A stretch of 64,000 nucleotides of DNA, from the NCBI GenBank assembly GCA_036897095.1, contig JAYMSP010000090.1:23310-87309 (forward strand). The letters are read 5' to 3'. Shown piece by piece: positions 1 to 10,706 of this stretch. The stretch is from Plantago elongata. Its lineage: Eukaryota > Streptophyta > Magnoliopsida > Lamiales > Plantaginaceae. The notes under the pieces are model-generated. The model was not told where the DNA came from and did not search any database. It saw only the letters and a list, made by a program, of their open reading frames with translations. The position numbers were made by a program, and so were the translations under genes. Numbering within the stretch: position 1 is the first letter of the stretch; each line of letters opens with the position of its first letter.

Positions 1-553
1 CTTAAGTAGGGCTTTATCTAAGGACTCCTGTTGGAAACTAATTTTCACAAGGAACGCTAACACTAAGTCTGAAAGGCCAGTTCAGCAATATTACAAGGGA
101 GGACAAGAATTGAACCTCTGGCTTTTGTGCGTGTCATCCAAACCTTTCATTCTTAACGTGTACTTAATGGCTGGACTTTAGTTTGACAAAGAAGGTAAGA
201 ATAAAGCACGCCATGCATAGAATGAAAGGTGCCCCTGATTTGAAGTTTTATGCAATTAACAAAACACTAGACCAACCAAAATAGAAGAACTGTAGAATTG
301 TTAATAGATCAAACGATGAGGCAAAAGAAAACCAAAAAGATGCATTTAAGTCTGCACAATATTCATTAATATGAAGATGACATGAATGTCATCCACAGCA
401 CAAAGAGTTGATGCTCTGCTTAATTATTTATATGGGCTTCCACATCAAAATAAAAAACCAAAAAAAAAATATGCCTGCCATGTAATATCATTCTTTATTC
501 TAAACAAATTATCCTGAACAAAATAGTAGCTCAGGGACACACACACACGAACA

Positions 554-593
<40 letters not shown>

Positions 594-875
594 CCTGGGC
601 TACTATTTTGTTTAGGACAATTTGTTTAGAATAAAGAATGATAGCATTACATGGCAGGCATATAAGACCCATGAAGCATGAACGGTCGAAATGTAAGGAG
701 GTCAGCCCCTTAGATGACATACCTACCAAAGCCCAAACTAACCTCCAAGTCCCAAACATTGAACAACAATTTATACAGCTACGTTTCTGTTCCAGAAACT
801 ACATCAATTTATGAATCAAATTTACATAGCTACATTCATTACACCAAAGTACACAGAAAAGGAAAGCTAATATAC
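1..875 (-). other. BRM: Presumed first intron of the BRM gene (partial)
   Basis: This stretch lies directly downstream, on the minus strand, of a coding exon that ends at a good GT donor (GTATAT starting at 875). I looked for a second BRM-like exon, which should be glutamine-rich, and found none, so the intron probably continues past the left edge. It holds a foldback element with a CT microsatellite (470-662). The rest is AT-rich sequence with nothing recognisable. Confidence 0.55.
470..662. repeat. Foldback (MITE-like) element with a CT/CA microsatellite loop
   Basis: Positions 470-537 and 592-662 are near-perfect inverted copies of each other. They differ by about three substitutions and one 3-base indel. 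The loop holds a short CA run and a CT run of about 33 bases (556-588). The ends read TA-TGCCTGCC and GGCAGGCA-TA, so a TA target duplication is possible, as in Tc1/mariner-type MITEs. The ends do not match the Stowaway consensus. The element sits inside the presumed BRM intron 1, and a transcript would fold into a hairpin of about 65 bp. Confidence 0.8.
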
Positions 876-1007
876 CTGTCTCTGTTGCTGCTGCTGCTCG
901 AATGCCGAAGCTGCAGATGAAGAAGACGAAGGCGAACCCGATGTGCCGCCCTTCCCCGGCCCATGCCCCCCACCTCCCCCTTGCTTCTGCTTCCCCCCAG
1001 ACTGCAT
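876..1007 (-). CDS. BRM: BRAHMA-type SWI/SNF chromatin-remodelling ATPase, first coding exon only
   Basis: The minus-strand ATG at 1007 opens a 44-codon exon ending in phase 0 at 876 before a GT donor. The peptide begins MQSGGKQKQGG, continues as a Gly-rich then Ser/Ala-rich stretch (residues 22-35) and ends in a run of glutamines (38-44). Plant BRM proteins start with the same MQSGG motif, followed by Gly-rich, Ser-rich and poly-Gln segments, and this is the basis of the call. BRM is the catalytic ATPase of plant SWI/SNF complexes and acts in the nucleus. The ATPase and bromodomain exons lie outside the window. Low-complexity sequence makes this weaker than a domain match; another Gln-rich nuclear protein remains possible. 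Confidence 0.65.
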
Positions 1008-1600
1008 GTAAAACCCACCAAGAATCAACAAACCTCACTCCACTCCTGCCACTTCTGCAATCAATTTCCCCCAAATTGATCAATGTACTGCAATTCCAAT
1101 AAAGACACAAACTCTCACACTCCCATCAGACACCCATCACCCTAACGAGCTGAAACCACACAAACAAACCCTGATTACTCACTCAGCTCACTCAAAATAG
1201 AAACCCCTTTATAAACCCCCAATCACACCACTTTCCTTTTCCAGATTCCGATCCTCAAGCCTTGTCCACTTGTACACACACATACACATACACATACACA
1301 TACACAAGTGGGTAGAATATGTATGTATGTATGTATCTATATATTTCCCACAAAAACAAAATCTGTACTTTTGGACAATAGATAAAAGGGAAAAAGGGAG
1401 CTTTGTGGCGCCAAATAGTGGGCCCAGAGACCGATCGATGAAAACGGCGATCAATTCCGAACTTGCCGGAAATCTATTCGCACACAATTTCGATTTTGTT
1501 TTCGAGAATTGTTTCTCTCTCTACTGTGAAGATTTTGATTTGACGCAATTTTACAATTTCTAGGTGAGAAGAAGAGTGCCCTAAGGGCATCTATAGCATA
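1008..1600 (-). promoter_or_regulatory. 5' flank and probable leader of BRM, with microsatellites
   Basis: This is the region upstream of the BRM start codon. It contains an imperfect ACACAT repeat at about 1274-1305 and a TATG repeat at about 1318-1345. Short open frames here run through the repeats and look meaningless. I could not place a TATA box or transcription start with confidence. Confidence 0.35.
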
Positions 1601-4159
1601 TGGGTGAGGTAATTGTTGCAATTTTGTAGGGGTGATTTCGTCTTTTAGTATGGATTCTGGTAAATTGGTAAATCTGATTTTTTTACTATTTTGGCTTTTT
1701 GGAGGATTATTGCAAATTAAAAGTTTCTTTCTTTCTTGAAATAGATGTTGGATTCATAATTTGGATTTTGGGAGTTTTAAAGATCATTATTTTTACTACA
1801 AATGACTCGATTTACAGTAGGTGTGTATAGAGTATAGACCAGGGAGATCAAGTATAGTAAAAAACAGATTTGATGTGATATCGTTTGAAATTGTTATGAT
1901 AATTGATCATGTGTTTAATTTTCTCATTAAATAGACGTCGGATATGTGCGATCAACAGAGTTTTGTTTGGATTAGAATTAGATTTGCAAAATTGAAGGAA
2001 AATCGAGCATTGGTCTTGGATATGTAAGTTTATTTTTTGGTTTTAATAGAGAGAAAAAAAAATTAAATAATATAGTGAAATACTGAAATTAATGTTTTCT
2101 CATAAAAGAATATATTTCACATGTTTGGTATAGACAATTTCAATAATGAAATTTGCTCACTTAACATACATGCAACATAAAAAACCGAACGAATGAGAGT
2201 GTATGAAGGCGAATGAATAAAAGTGCACCCTCTTTGCTAAATGGATATCAACAAAAAATGTAACGGACTTTTAAACACTTCATTGCAACTTCTTAAAATT
2301 GTAATTGCATAATATGCTATGTGGAGAGTGGCTTATTAGAGAATTTATTGCTACCTAGATAAAATGATAAGGTTTTCAATTTTGATATATGGACTGATCT
2401 AAGTGAAAAAAATTGAATCAAGATAATAATTCAATTTCCAAGTTATACTAAATTCAATTAAATTCAAACATGCATCCACACATACAAATTGATAAGTAAG
2501 AAGAATAAGTTATAATGAACACAAGAAAGGAGAAAGGCAATAGGTGTTTGATACTTTAGTAAAAAAATAATAATACTAAATAAATAAATAAATAGAAAAG
2601 ATTTAAAGTTTGAACTTGGTTAAAATTCGATATGAAATAAATTAAATAAGAAAAGTTATAAGATAACAAGTTTTTTTTCAACCATAACCTTGACCAACTG
2701 ATTCTAATTCAATTGAATTTATTCTTGTAATTGAGGGTTACTTATACATCAAGAGTCATGATCTAAACGTAAAACCCCTCTGTCGTGTAGAGATAGATGA
2801 AAATCAGTAAATGCAGACAAATAGTTTTAAAGCATACTTACCAAAAAATGGATGATTCCATTCCTTAATCTTGATCTGGTATTCTTGCGATTGATTCAAC
2901 AAGATGCATTGGCCCGTGTGGTAAATTATTTGCAAAAAGATTTGCAATCGCCCCGTGAATTAGCAAGAGATGCACAAGTAATTAATCGAAATCTTGTGTA
3001 TCTCGTTTTTCCATTTTCATTTTTCAATAAGGAGAGATCCTCGAGATCCAATTTCTCTAGTGCTTCACTTGGAGAAAAAAAAATTCGATAAAAACAAGGT
3101 ATGGTACAAAAGCGGCGTAGTAAGGGAGAAAGTAAAGGTGAAGGAAAAACACACTGGGATTTAACGAATAGAAAGAGGGGCACATTTGACATTTATGCGA
3201 CAACAAATATACAAGATTAAGGAAAATTACACTGAAATCCACAATTGGACATGTGTTGCATAAAATACTTTCATACTAATTATATTTCAATTTCGTCCAA
3301 AACCGAGTCCTTAAACTATGTTTCTTTAGCATATAAATTAATAACATCCCTCCTACAATCTTCATCAACATTCATAGTACTTTCAGTAGTCATTGGCCAA
3401 TCAACAAACCCAAAAACTGTTTCACTTGAATTGTCGATAACTTAGTTACCACTTTTTCACACCTACAGAGAAGAATGGGATTGTAGTAGCAAAAACAACG
3501 CGGTACAAAGGCAAATATAATGTATTGGTCTTTTGAGGACCGCCCCCAACCCCAATATGCTTGAGATGGTCTTAGGATTAGCCAATGGTTGTATAACATG
3601 CTTGTTTATTTAAGTATGGAACGAATACGTCAAAGTTAATCCATTAGTTTGTGTATTTAACAAATTTCAAATTGTGATAGTTAACACATTTAAAAGTTTA
3701 TGGGCAAAATTACACAATCAAACAAACTTAAGGGGGCAATTTTTTTTCCCAAATTGAAAAAGAAAATACAAAAATAATTATACTTTTGAATAAATGGACC
3801 GTGGATAGTGGGGCATTTGTGGCATACAGGCCCAATAAAGCCCAAAAATGGAAAAGTGCATAGTCCAGTCCAAAAGGGAAATTATGGAACGGTACTAATT
3901 TGATTAGAGTAATAAGGTTGATTTTCACCAAATCAAATGGTTATTCAACTGGCCTCACCTCATACCTGCTCAATTTACGTAGACAAACATCCTGGCTAAT
4001 ATATAGTACATTATAAAATTATTTAAGAGTAAGCACACTTAATAATATATAGTTATTATAAAAAAGAATTACCAAAAATAAAGAGATGTACTACACTGAT
4101 ATAACTGGCATATTTAAATTATCTTGAAACTATAGGATGTTATAACTAATACTAAAAGT
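1601..4159. other. AT-rich intergenic DNA
   Basis: No gene is recognised. One open stretch of 79 codons (2852-3091, plus strand) has a protein-like composition in its first half, but I could not assign it to a family. The remainder is AT-rich spacer. Confidence 0.4.
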
Positions 4160-5050
4160 GATAAGCGTGGTGCCTATAAATTTTATAAAATTAATTAAAT
4201 TTAGGTCACGTACAAACTCGTATATTATGTTTCATTAGACATTAATGTCTTGGATGGGTAAATGTAAAAGAAATCTACACATATGTGTACACAAGTTAAG
4301 TTAGAAAGTAGATGAACTTTGCTGGGTAAGTCGTAAGTCCAACTTAATATGAGTAATTTGTATGTACATGTAGACTTTTTACTATTTCTTAAAAGGTGTG
4401 AGGTGCATTCATCGTCTAATAGTTTAAAGAGTTATGCGAGATATGTATAATCGCAAATATATAACTATCCATTATATATATTTAAAAAAAAAGGACGGTA
4501 TACAAATACTTATGTGCAAAAATGAAATACATATGCATGGAATGATTTGAATCTTGTTAATGGTTACAATACACACAAAAACAACAAAATCTAAAACTAT
4601 CTAAAAACCATTTACATCATCTAAACAGTTTTAGTTTGGTTTCTTTGTGTTAAGACAATTAACAACCACATATACAATCACTATGTTCTAAAATATTTTC
4701 AATTTCCTCATAAAAAAATATTTAGACTGCATCTGTAAAAACTCTGAAGGAGTGTTGCGTGTGGTGTGAGGTTGTGAGCGGAAAAAAATTTGAAATAACA
4801 TTTTTTAGTAAGTAGTCAGTTGTTGGAGATTAGTGAAGAAGTGTTAAACAAAGTGCAATAGTAAACGACACTTTAACGAACGAGTGAAATGACACTTTAA
4901 ATAAATCGAAGACTTATTATATTGTTGTAGAATAAAGAAGAAGTGTAAAATAAATTGTAAAATTGAAACGACACTTTTACAAGTGTAATGACACTTTAAC
5001 ATGACAATAAGAGACTTATTATATTGTTTAATACTTTTTTATGCTACACA
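4160..5050 (+). repeat. Dispersed non-coding repeat family, copy A
   Basis: About 0.9 kb shows collinear similarity to 24487-25437 (copy B) and 54035-54905 (copy C), all in the same orientation. Shared landmarks, in order: a TATAAATTTTATAAAATTAAT box, GTTTCATTAGACATTA, AAGTTAA-TTAGAAAGTAG, GAGTTATGCGA, CATAAATATATAAC-like segments, a TTTTCAATTTC box, a CTGTAAAAACTCT box, and a tail with GACACTTTAAC followed by AATAAGAGACTTATTATATT. No open frame or clear terminal repeat is visible. It is probably a non-autonomous mobile element of unknown class. Confidence 0.7.
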
Positions 5051-5171
5051 CCTTCACTAAAATCATGTATTATATTTCTATTAGGTATCAACCGATTAGT
5101 AAATCAACTACCATATAACTTATCACCCATCATCTGTATATATATATAATAAAAGTAGTGTCGATTCTCAA

Positions 5172-5219
5172 CAAAGAGACATGCCACATAGATAAAATCT
5201 TATGTGGAATGCCTCTTTG
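5172..5219. repeat. 19-bp-arm stem-loop
   Basis: Left arm 5172-5190 and right arm 5201-5219 are complementary at 17 of 19 positions around a 10-base loop (GATAAAATCT). It follows copy A of the dispersed repeat by about 120 bp. It could be a transposable-element terminal hairpin (Helitron-like), but no CTRR end was identified. Confidence 0.6.
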
Positions 5220-5595
5220 AATTCTTCCAATTTCATGAACAAAAATAAATCAAAAATAAATTAATTTAGAAGTAACTATTTAATTTTGATATGTTATAAT
5301 TTTTATTAAATTGTATATAACTTTATACGTAAAACTTCGAAAAATATTTTGAGCATATATTTGGATTCATCTTGGCAAGACGAATCCATATACACCAATC
5401 TTAACTAAATAAATTATTTACATATTAAAATAAAAAATTCATAAATTTGAAGATATATTTTGATTTTTTTACGATGAAACGAATCCATAAATGTTAATTA
5501 TTCATTGAAATAAGATATAAATTTAAATAAGTATTTAATTGTGTAAATTTATATTTTAAGTTCACTATTTAATTTTAGTATTTTGACCGCACAAT

Positions 5596-5743
5596 ATATA
5601 TATATATATATGTATGTATACATATATATATATATGTATGTATACATACATATATATGTATGTATACATACATATATATATACATACATATATATATATG
5701 TATGTATAAATATACATACATACATACATACATACATACGTAC

Positions 5744-5779
<36 letters not shown>
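5596..5779. repeat. Compound TA / TATG / CATA microsatellite
   Basis: About 185 bp consist almost entirely of alternating TA runs and TATG/CATA tetranucleotides, ending in a pure TA run. Because the array is self-complementary, it opens reading frames on both strands that encode only Tyr/Ile/Val/Cys/His repeats. Those frames are not genes. Confidence 0.95.
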
Positions 5780-5780
<1 letters not shown>

Positions 5781-6161
5781 GTTTTTATTGAGTCACATAT
5801 AAATTTATCTATATAACTCTGAAACATAATTTAATTAAATAAATTATTAATTCATTAAAATACATATACATGTATTATAGAAATTTATTCAGTTTAGTTT
5901 CATTTAGTGCAATTTAGCTCAATTCTGAATAGTTATAATTTATACAATACTTCAGTTCCGTTTATTCCAAAGTAATTTATTAACATGAGGTTTAAATTAA
6001 GGATACATACTCGAACCAGTTACGTGCCTTCTTAAAACAAGGTCTGACCAACCTTTTATAAATAAGTTAGTAAAACATACATTTTTCATATAGGGGGTGC
6101 AGGACTGCAGGGTGAGTGTCAAGAAAATTACCATAACATATAAAATTATATCTACAAAATA

Positions 6162-6712
6162 ATACTCCGTCCAGACCAGATTTAACTTTATGTGGCACAA
6201 ATACAAATTGTAAGAGAATGAATAAAATATAATAAACAATACTCCCTCCGTCCCAAGTTGAACTTTCTGTGGACCCAGACACAAGTTTGAAGAAATAACT
6301 GAATAGAGCATGAGAGAAGGTGATAAGATTTTTGTGTTATTTTGATTTATATGGATCTTCGGATCGATGTGTACTTAACTGTTTGGAATGAAATTAAATT
6401 TTCCGGTTCCAAAATTAGGAGATATGGTGATAAAGTAGGGAAAAAAGTAAATAAAGTAGGAGTGGAATTTTTCATGGGATGGAAATATGAAGTTGTGAAG
6501 GACAAAATAACCAAAATAAAATACAAGAAGATGAAGTTGGGACGGGAGTAGTAATAAAGTATGAAATAGATTGAATAAACAACTAGATATCGTGAAAATG
6601 TATGATAGGTAATAAATAAAAAAGAAAATAGAAGTTTTATTTAAGTTATGTGGAGTTGATTGAGATGCTTCAAAATCGAATGAAGATGTTAAATTTAGAA
6701 CAAAGGGAGTAA
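6162..6712. mobile_element. Nested Stowaway-type MITEs
   Basis: The inner element (6242-6548) begins CTCCCTCCGTCCCAAGTTG and ends with the inverse CAACTTGGGACGGGAG-like end, flanked by TA on both sides (6240-6241 and 6549-6550). This matches the Stowaway end and TA target site. A second, more diverged left end (ACTCCGTCCAGACC) occurs at about 6164, and a right end (AAAGGGAGTA) at about 6701-6711, so the inner element may have inserted into an older relative. No coding capacity is seen. Confidence 0.75.
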
Positions 6713-8710
6713 TTCTTATGTGTTTTGTAGGGAGCCAACGTACTACTTCGGAGTTGTTGGGAGCCAACTATATAAAGTGTGTTATAATAATTTTTTATAT
6801 TTGGTTCGAGTTTGAAGGATAAAACTTATTTAAAAAAAAAAGGCATGTATCAGTTATTATCTAACGGGTGTAGTTATATGTTATCTCTACCTGTCGGGTC
6901 CTGAAGTGGTTCAACTTGAATCCTATTACTTACAAAGTGAATTTGACATGATGAGTCGTATTTTATATTATTTATAGTTATTATAAAACTAGACTAGTTT
7001 GAATGTTAGATAGTGATTGACGTTATTTATAAATTTTATTTTTTTAATTAATTAATTAATTTTATTCATTATTAAAAGTAATTATACCGTGGCATTATTA
7101 CGGGTTAGTACTAGTTGAACATAAAATTCATATTGTATTGTAGTTTTATGAAACATAGTTTATGTACTCTTGATAAGATCAAATTTTATGATTTGTTCGA
7201 AGACTTCTAAATTGAAACGTATGATGTTCTTCGGAACGAACAAAGGATATAATTAGTTCATGATATGATGCGGTTCTGCAATTGCGGTGCCAGCAAGCAT
7301 AGAAAAAACCCCACCGATATACATGGGAGAAAGCTCAAATTCCAAAGCAAGGCAAAGATATCTTTTATCGAAAAATATTTAGTGTCACTATGTTGATGGA
7401 GGGTTGACTTTTATAATATGTTCAGTTTGCAGGAAAACCATGGCAGAGAGGAGTTGACTTTGGCAACACATTGAATAGAAGATGAAGTCAAAGTCTTGGT
7501 TCAGAAACTGATAGAGGCAGAAATTTACTTACTGTTGGGTTGGGCTTTGTAAAATCCAATGGGATAGAGATCGAAAAGAAAGAAGGTGCCCAACATTTTT
7601 GACTCATCAGCTGATTGCTATAAATTGTTGGTGGGTTGTTCACCGAACTGTAACTAGCTGAGCCACCATAGATCCAACACCATGTTCAATTCATCACAAT
7701 CATTAATCAAATTAAATAATTAACAATATATTGGAAATTCGCGTAAAACAACCCGATGTTGGGCTACTTCTGATATTCGCCCCTCATGTTTTTGTAATGT
7801 TGTGACGAACCCTTTAACATTTCAGTGCTCAAGTAATTACTGAATCGTTGAGACTTCGTAATTGACTAATAAGTGAAGTTGTCTATATAAAGCTAATCGA
7901 CAATAGTGAAGGTGTTTGTTCGATAGAGAACATGGAAATTTCTATTTTGTCTCACAAAATATATGTTATTTGAGAGATGTATCTTTCATCGATTTGTGAA
8001 GTGAAAGCGCTACCAATTAGAATGAAGTAGGATACATGTATGCAACATGTATACGAGACGACTAGGAATGACGTTTTACTCGTTTCTATTGCTATCTATT
8101 CTACATAGATGCAAGTCTGACACAATACCATCCACATTTTTAGTTGCATTTCGAGGTAAAAAACTGAATATAATAAGTCCGAGTAACATGTGGTAAAATA
8201 CTGAAATTGAGCTTTAAAAATCGATAGGACATGCATTTGGGGGAAATATCCGTCCATGTTCAATACGTAACTGATACGAAACAACCTGACTTCTTGGAGT
8301 ATCCATGGATCATAGAGAAGGAGCATACTCGACGATGGATATAAAAACCCTAGGGGGTGCGTTTCGAAAGTCCCAAATGTCATGTGCGAACCTCGTAATA
8401 TCCGAATGTTGAGGGAGCAGGACGCAAAACTTCCAAGGAAAAAGCAAAGAGAAGTAGGAGGGAAAGTAAAGAAAAGAAAAGAAAGAAGAAACCAAGTCAT
8501 AAGACGCCAGTTTTTCTGTGCATTTATGTGTATCCTCCATAGCTCTGTACCTCCTCATGGTTTCTCAACTAATCCCATTAATTTCACCTTCATTCAATGC
8601 TCTAAATTAAAGTCCCAGCTCTTTGTTTGCAGGAAATTAGTTGGAGAGGAAACAAGTTCTTGCTTCTTTTTTTTTTTTTTTTGTAAAATCATTTTCTTGA
8701 TCCAGTTTAC
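6713..8710. other. Intergenic DNA upstream of CYP86A
   Basis: AT-rich spacer. Open stretches at about 8096-8500 and 8382-8891 have no recognisable protein features and conflict with each other. Nothing else was identified. Confidence 0.4.
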
Positions 8711-8850
8711 TACTAAAAATCTCATCCTTTTCAAACCTCTCAATTTTCTTGCCTGTGTTAGTACTAAAAGTCTCATCTTTTTCATAATTTCACCATTTAT
8801 TAGCTTTCCCTTGCTTGAGTTAGGACTAAAAATCTCATCTTTTTCAACTC
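8711..8850 (+). repeat. Three imperfect tandem copies in the CYP86A upstream region
   Basis: The segment TACTAAAAATCTCATCYTTTTCA (R/Y variants) starts at about 8711, 8762 and 8824, giving periods of 51 and 62 bp. Each copy is followed by a pyrimidine-rich stretch. The array lies 130-270 bp upstream of the predicted TATA box of CYP86A, so it could hold repeated regulatory sites. No known motif is assigned. Confidence 0.55.
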
Positions 8851-8986
8851 TTTCCATAATTCCTCATCCAACTGTCTCTGGTGTGCATTAATGGTGATGC
8901 CAAGGCAAAAAACCAGTAGAGATGGATGGTGGTGTAATTCAAGGCACACACTGGCCTCACTTATTACCTCTTAATATCTCCCTTTC

Positions 8987-8993
8987 TATAAAT
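8987..8993 (+). promoter_or_regulatory. Candidate TATA box of CYP86A
   Basis: TATAAAT in a CT-rich setting lies 88 bp before the chosen ATG at 9081. This predicts transcription starting near 9015-9025 and a leader of about 60 bases. Upstream in-frame ATG codons (from 8922) would then lie outside the transcript. Confidence 0.55.
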
Positions 8994-9080
8994 TCCCCTT
9001 CCTTCTTACTCCATTTTTCTTCACTCACACACACAATCACAGACTGTTATTTCCAGATAAAAAAGATTCCTTTAGCTTCA

Positions 9081-10706
9081 ATGGATGTATCATTAGCTTT
9101 GTTGCTCTTTACTGGAGTGACTTGCTACCTTCTCTGGTTCACATTCATCTCCAAATCTCTCAAGGGTCCTCGGGTCTGGCCGCTTTTCGGCAGCCTGCCC
9201 GGCCTGATCGAGAATGCCGAACGTATGCACGAGTGGATCTGCGACAACCTTAGAGCGTGCGGTGGCACGTACCAGACCTGTATTTGTGCCGTGCCGTTCT
9301 TGGCTAGGAAGCAGGGTCTTGTAACAGTCACTTGTGACCCCAAGAACCTGGAGCACATTCTGAAAACTCGGTTCGACAACTATCCGAAAGGTCCGACCTG
9401 GCAGGCTGTTTTTCATGATCTGCTAGGCCAGGGGATATTCAATTCGGACGGAGACACTTGGCTGTTTCAGAGGAAGACGGCTGCGCTCGAGTTCACGACC
9501 CGAACGCTCCGTCAGGCCATGGCTAGGTGGGTGAACCGAGCTATCAAGAACCGGTTCTGCCCGATCTTGAAGTCGGCTCAGGTCGAGTCTAACCCTGTCG
9601 ACTTGCAGGACTTGTTGCTTCGGCTCACGTTCGACAACATTTGCGGTCTGGCGTTCGGGAAGGATCCGCAGACTCTAGCTCCGGAGATGCCGGATAACAG
9701 CTTCGCTTCCGCTTTCGATCGCGCAACCGAGGCTTCGCTGCAGAGGTTTATTCTTCCAGAAGTTATCTGGAAGGTCAAGAAATGGCTCAGGCTTGGAATG
9801 GAGGTCAGTTTGAGTCGAAGCTTGGTCCATGTAGACGAGTATCTGTCGAGTGTGATCGATGCACGTAAACTCGAGCTTTCGAATCAGCAGAAAGGTGCTA
9901 ATCCACATGATGACTTGCTGTCCAGGTTCATGAAGAAGAAAGAGACTTACACTGACAAGTTCTTGCAACAAGTGGCCTTAAACTTCATTTTGGCAGGGCG
10001 AGATACTTCCTCAGTTGCCCTGAGCTGGTTCTTCTGGCTAGTCATACAGAATCCGAGAGTCGAAGAGAAGATCCTCCATGAGATATGTTCAGTTCTGGTC
10101 GAGACACGCGGTGAAAAAGTTGAATCTTGGGTCGACGAGCCACTGGAATTCGAAGAAGTAGACCGGTTGGTGTACTTGAAAGCCGCATTGTCAGAGACTC
10201 TGAGGCTGTACCCTTCTGTTCCGGAAGACTCTAAGCATGTGGTGGCTGATGATGTTCTACCAGATGGTACATTTGTCCCGGCTGGATCATCGATTACGTA
10301 TTCGATGTACTCGGCCGGGAGGATGAAGTCTACGTGGGGCGAGGATTGTTTAGAGTTCAAGCCGGAGAGGTTTTTGACCCCGGAAGGTGATAAGTTCGTA
10401 ATGCACGACTCGTACAAGTTCGTAGCGTTCAATGCAGGGCCACGGATATGTCTCGGGAAGGACTTGGCGTACTTGCAGATGAAGTCGATAGCAGCGGCAT
10501 TGCTGCTACGACACCGGTTGATGGTGGCGTCCGGACATAAAGTGGAACAGAAGATGTCGTTGACATTGTTCATGAAGCAAGGGCTTAAAGTCGACGTGCA
10601 TCCACGGGATCTCAGTGCAATGGTGAGGCGTGTAAGTGAGGAACGTAGTGTTCCATCGTGTGGTGGCGGTGGAGAGGCGGAGGTGGTGGTGGTTGGAGTG
10701 GTTTAA
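9081..10706 (+). CDS. CYP86A: Cytochrome P450 CYP86A-type fatty-acid omega-hydroxylase
   Basis: This intronless 541-residue P450 has typical CYP86A length. CYP86A enzymes add a terminal hydroxyl to C16/C18 fatty acids in the ER, supplying monomers for cutin and related polyesters. An N-terminal membrane anchor spans about residues 3-22, followed by the [13 protein letters not shown] proline-rich hinge. The I-helix oxygen-binding motif AGRDTS is at 305-310, the ExxR motif ETLR at 372-375, and the haem loop [10 protein letters not shown] at 450-459 with Cys457 as the iron ligand. The sequence most resembles the CYP86A7/A8 (LACERATA) group, but the exact member cannot be decided here. The frame is open for 53 codons upstream (from 8922). 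I chose ATG 9081 because it follows the TATA box and opens with the MDVSLAL anchor usual for the family. The tail is Gly/Glu/Val-rich. Confidence 0.93.
   Translation: MDVSLALLLFTGVTCYLLWFTFISKSLKGPRVWPLFGSLPGLIENAERMHEWICDNLRACGGTYQTCICAVPFLARKQGLVTVTCDPKNLEHILKTRFDNYPKGPTWQAVFHDLLGQGIFNSDGDTWLFQRKTAALEFTTRTLRQAMARWVNRAIKNRFCPILKSAQVESNPVDLQDLLLRLTFDNICGLAFGKDPQTLAPEMPDNSFASAFDRATEASLQRFILPEVIWKVKKWLRLGMEVSLSRSLVHVDEYLSSVIDARKLELSNQQKGANPHDDLLSRFMKKKETYTDKFLQQVALNFILAGRDTSSVALSWFFWLVIQNPRVEEKILHEICSVLVETRGEKVESWVDEPLEFEEVDRLVYLKAALSETLRLYPSVPEDSKHVVADDVLPDGTFVPAGSSITYSMYSAGRMKSTWGEDCLEFKPERFLTPEGDKFVMHDSYKFVAFNAGPRICLGKDLAYLQMKSIAAALLLRHRLMVASGHKVEQKMSLTLFMKQGLKVDVHPRDLSAMVRRVSEERSVPSCGGGGEAEVVVVGVV

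Noticed and set aside
445-759. 104-codon minus-strand frame
   Set aside because: Runs through the CT microsatellite and foldback arms; gives an Arg-Glu repeat.
2852-3091. 79-codon open frame with protein-like first half
   Set aside because: No family recognised, no splice partners found, and its second half is low complexity. A BLASTP search of the first 50 residues would decide whether it is a gene relic.
5549-5827. Overlapping open frames on both strands, Tyr/Ile/Val/Cys-rich
   Set aside because: They are translations of the TA/TATG microsatellite and encode only repeats.
8382-8891. 169-codon frame upstream of CYP86A
   Set aside because: Basic/Phe-rich translation of promoter DNA running through a poly-T tract and the tandem units; no homology features.
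9947-10573. 208-codon minus-strand frame
   Set aside because: Antisense shadow of the CYP86A coding sequence.
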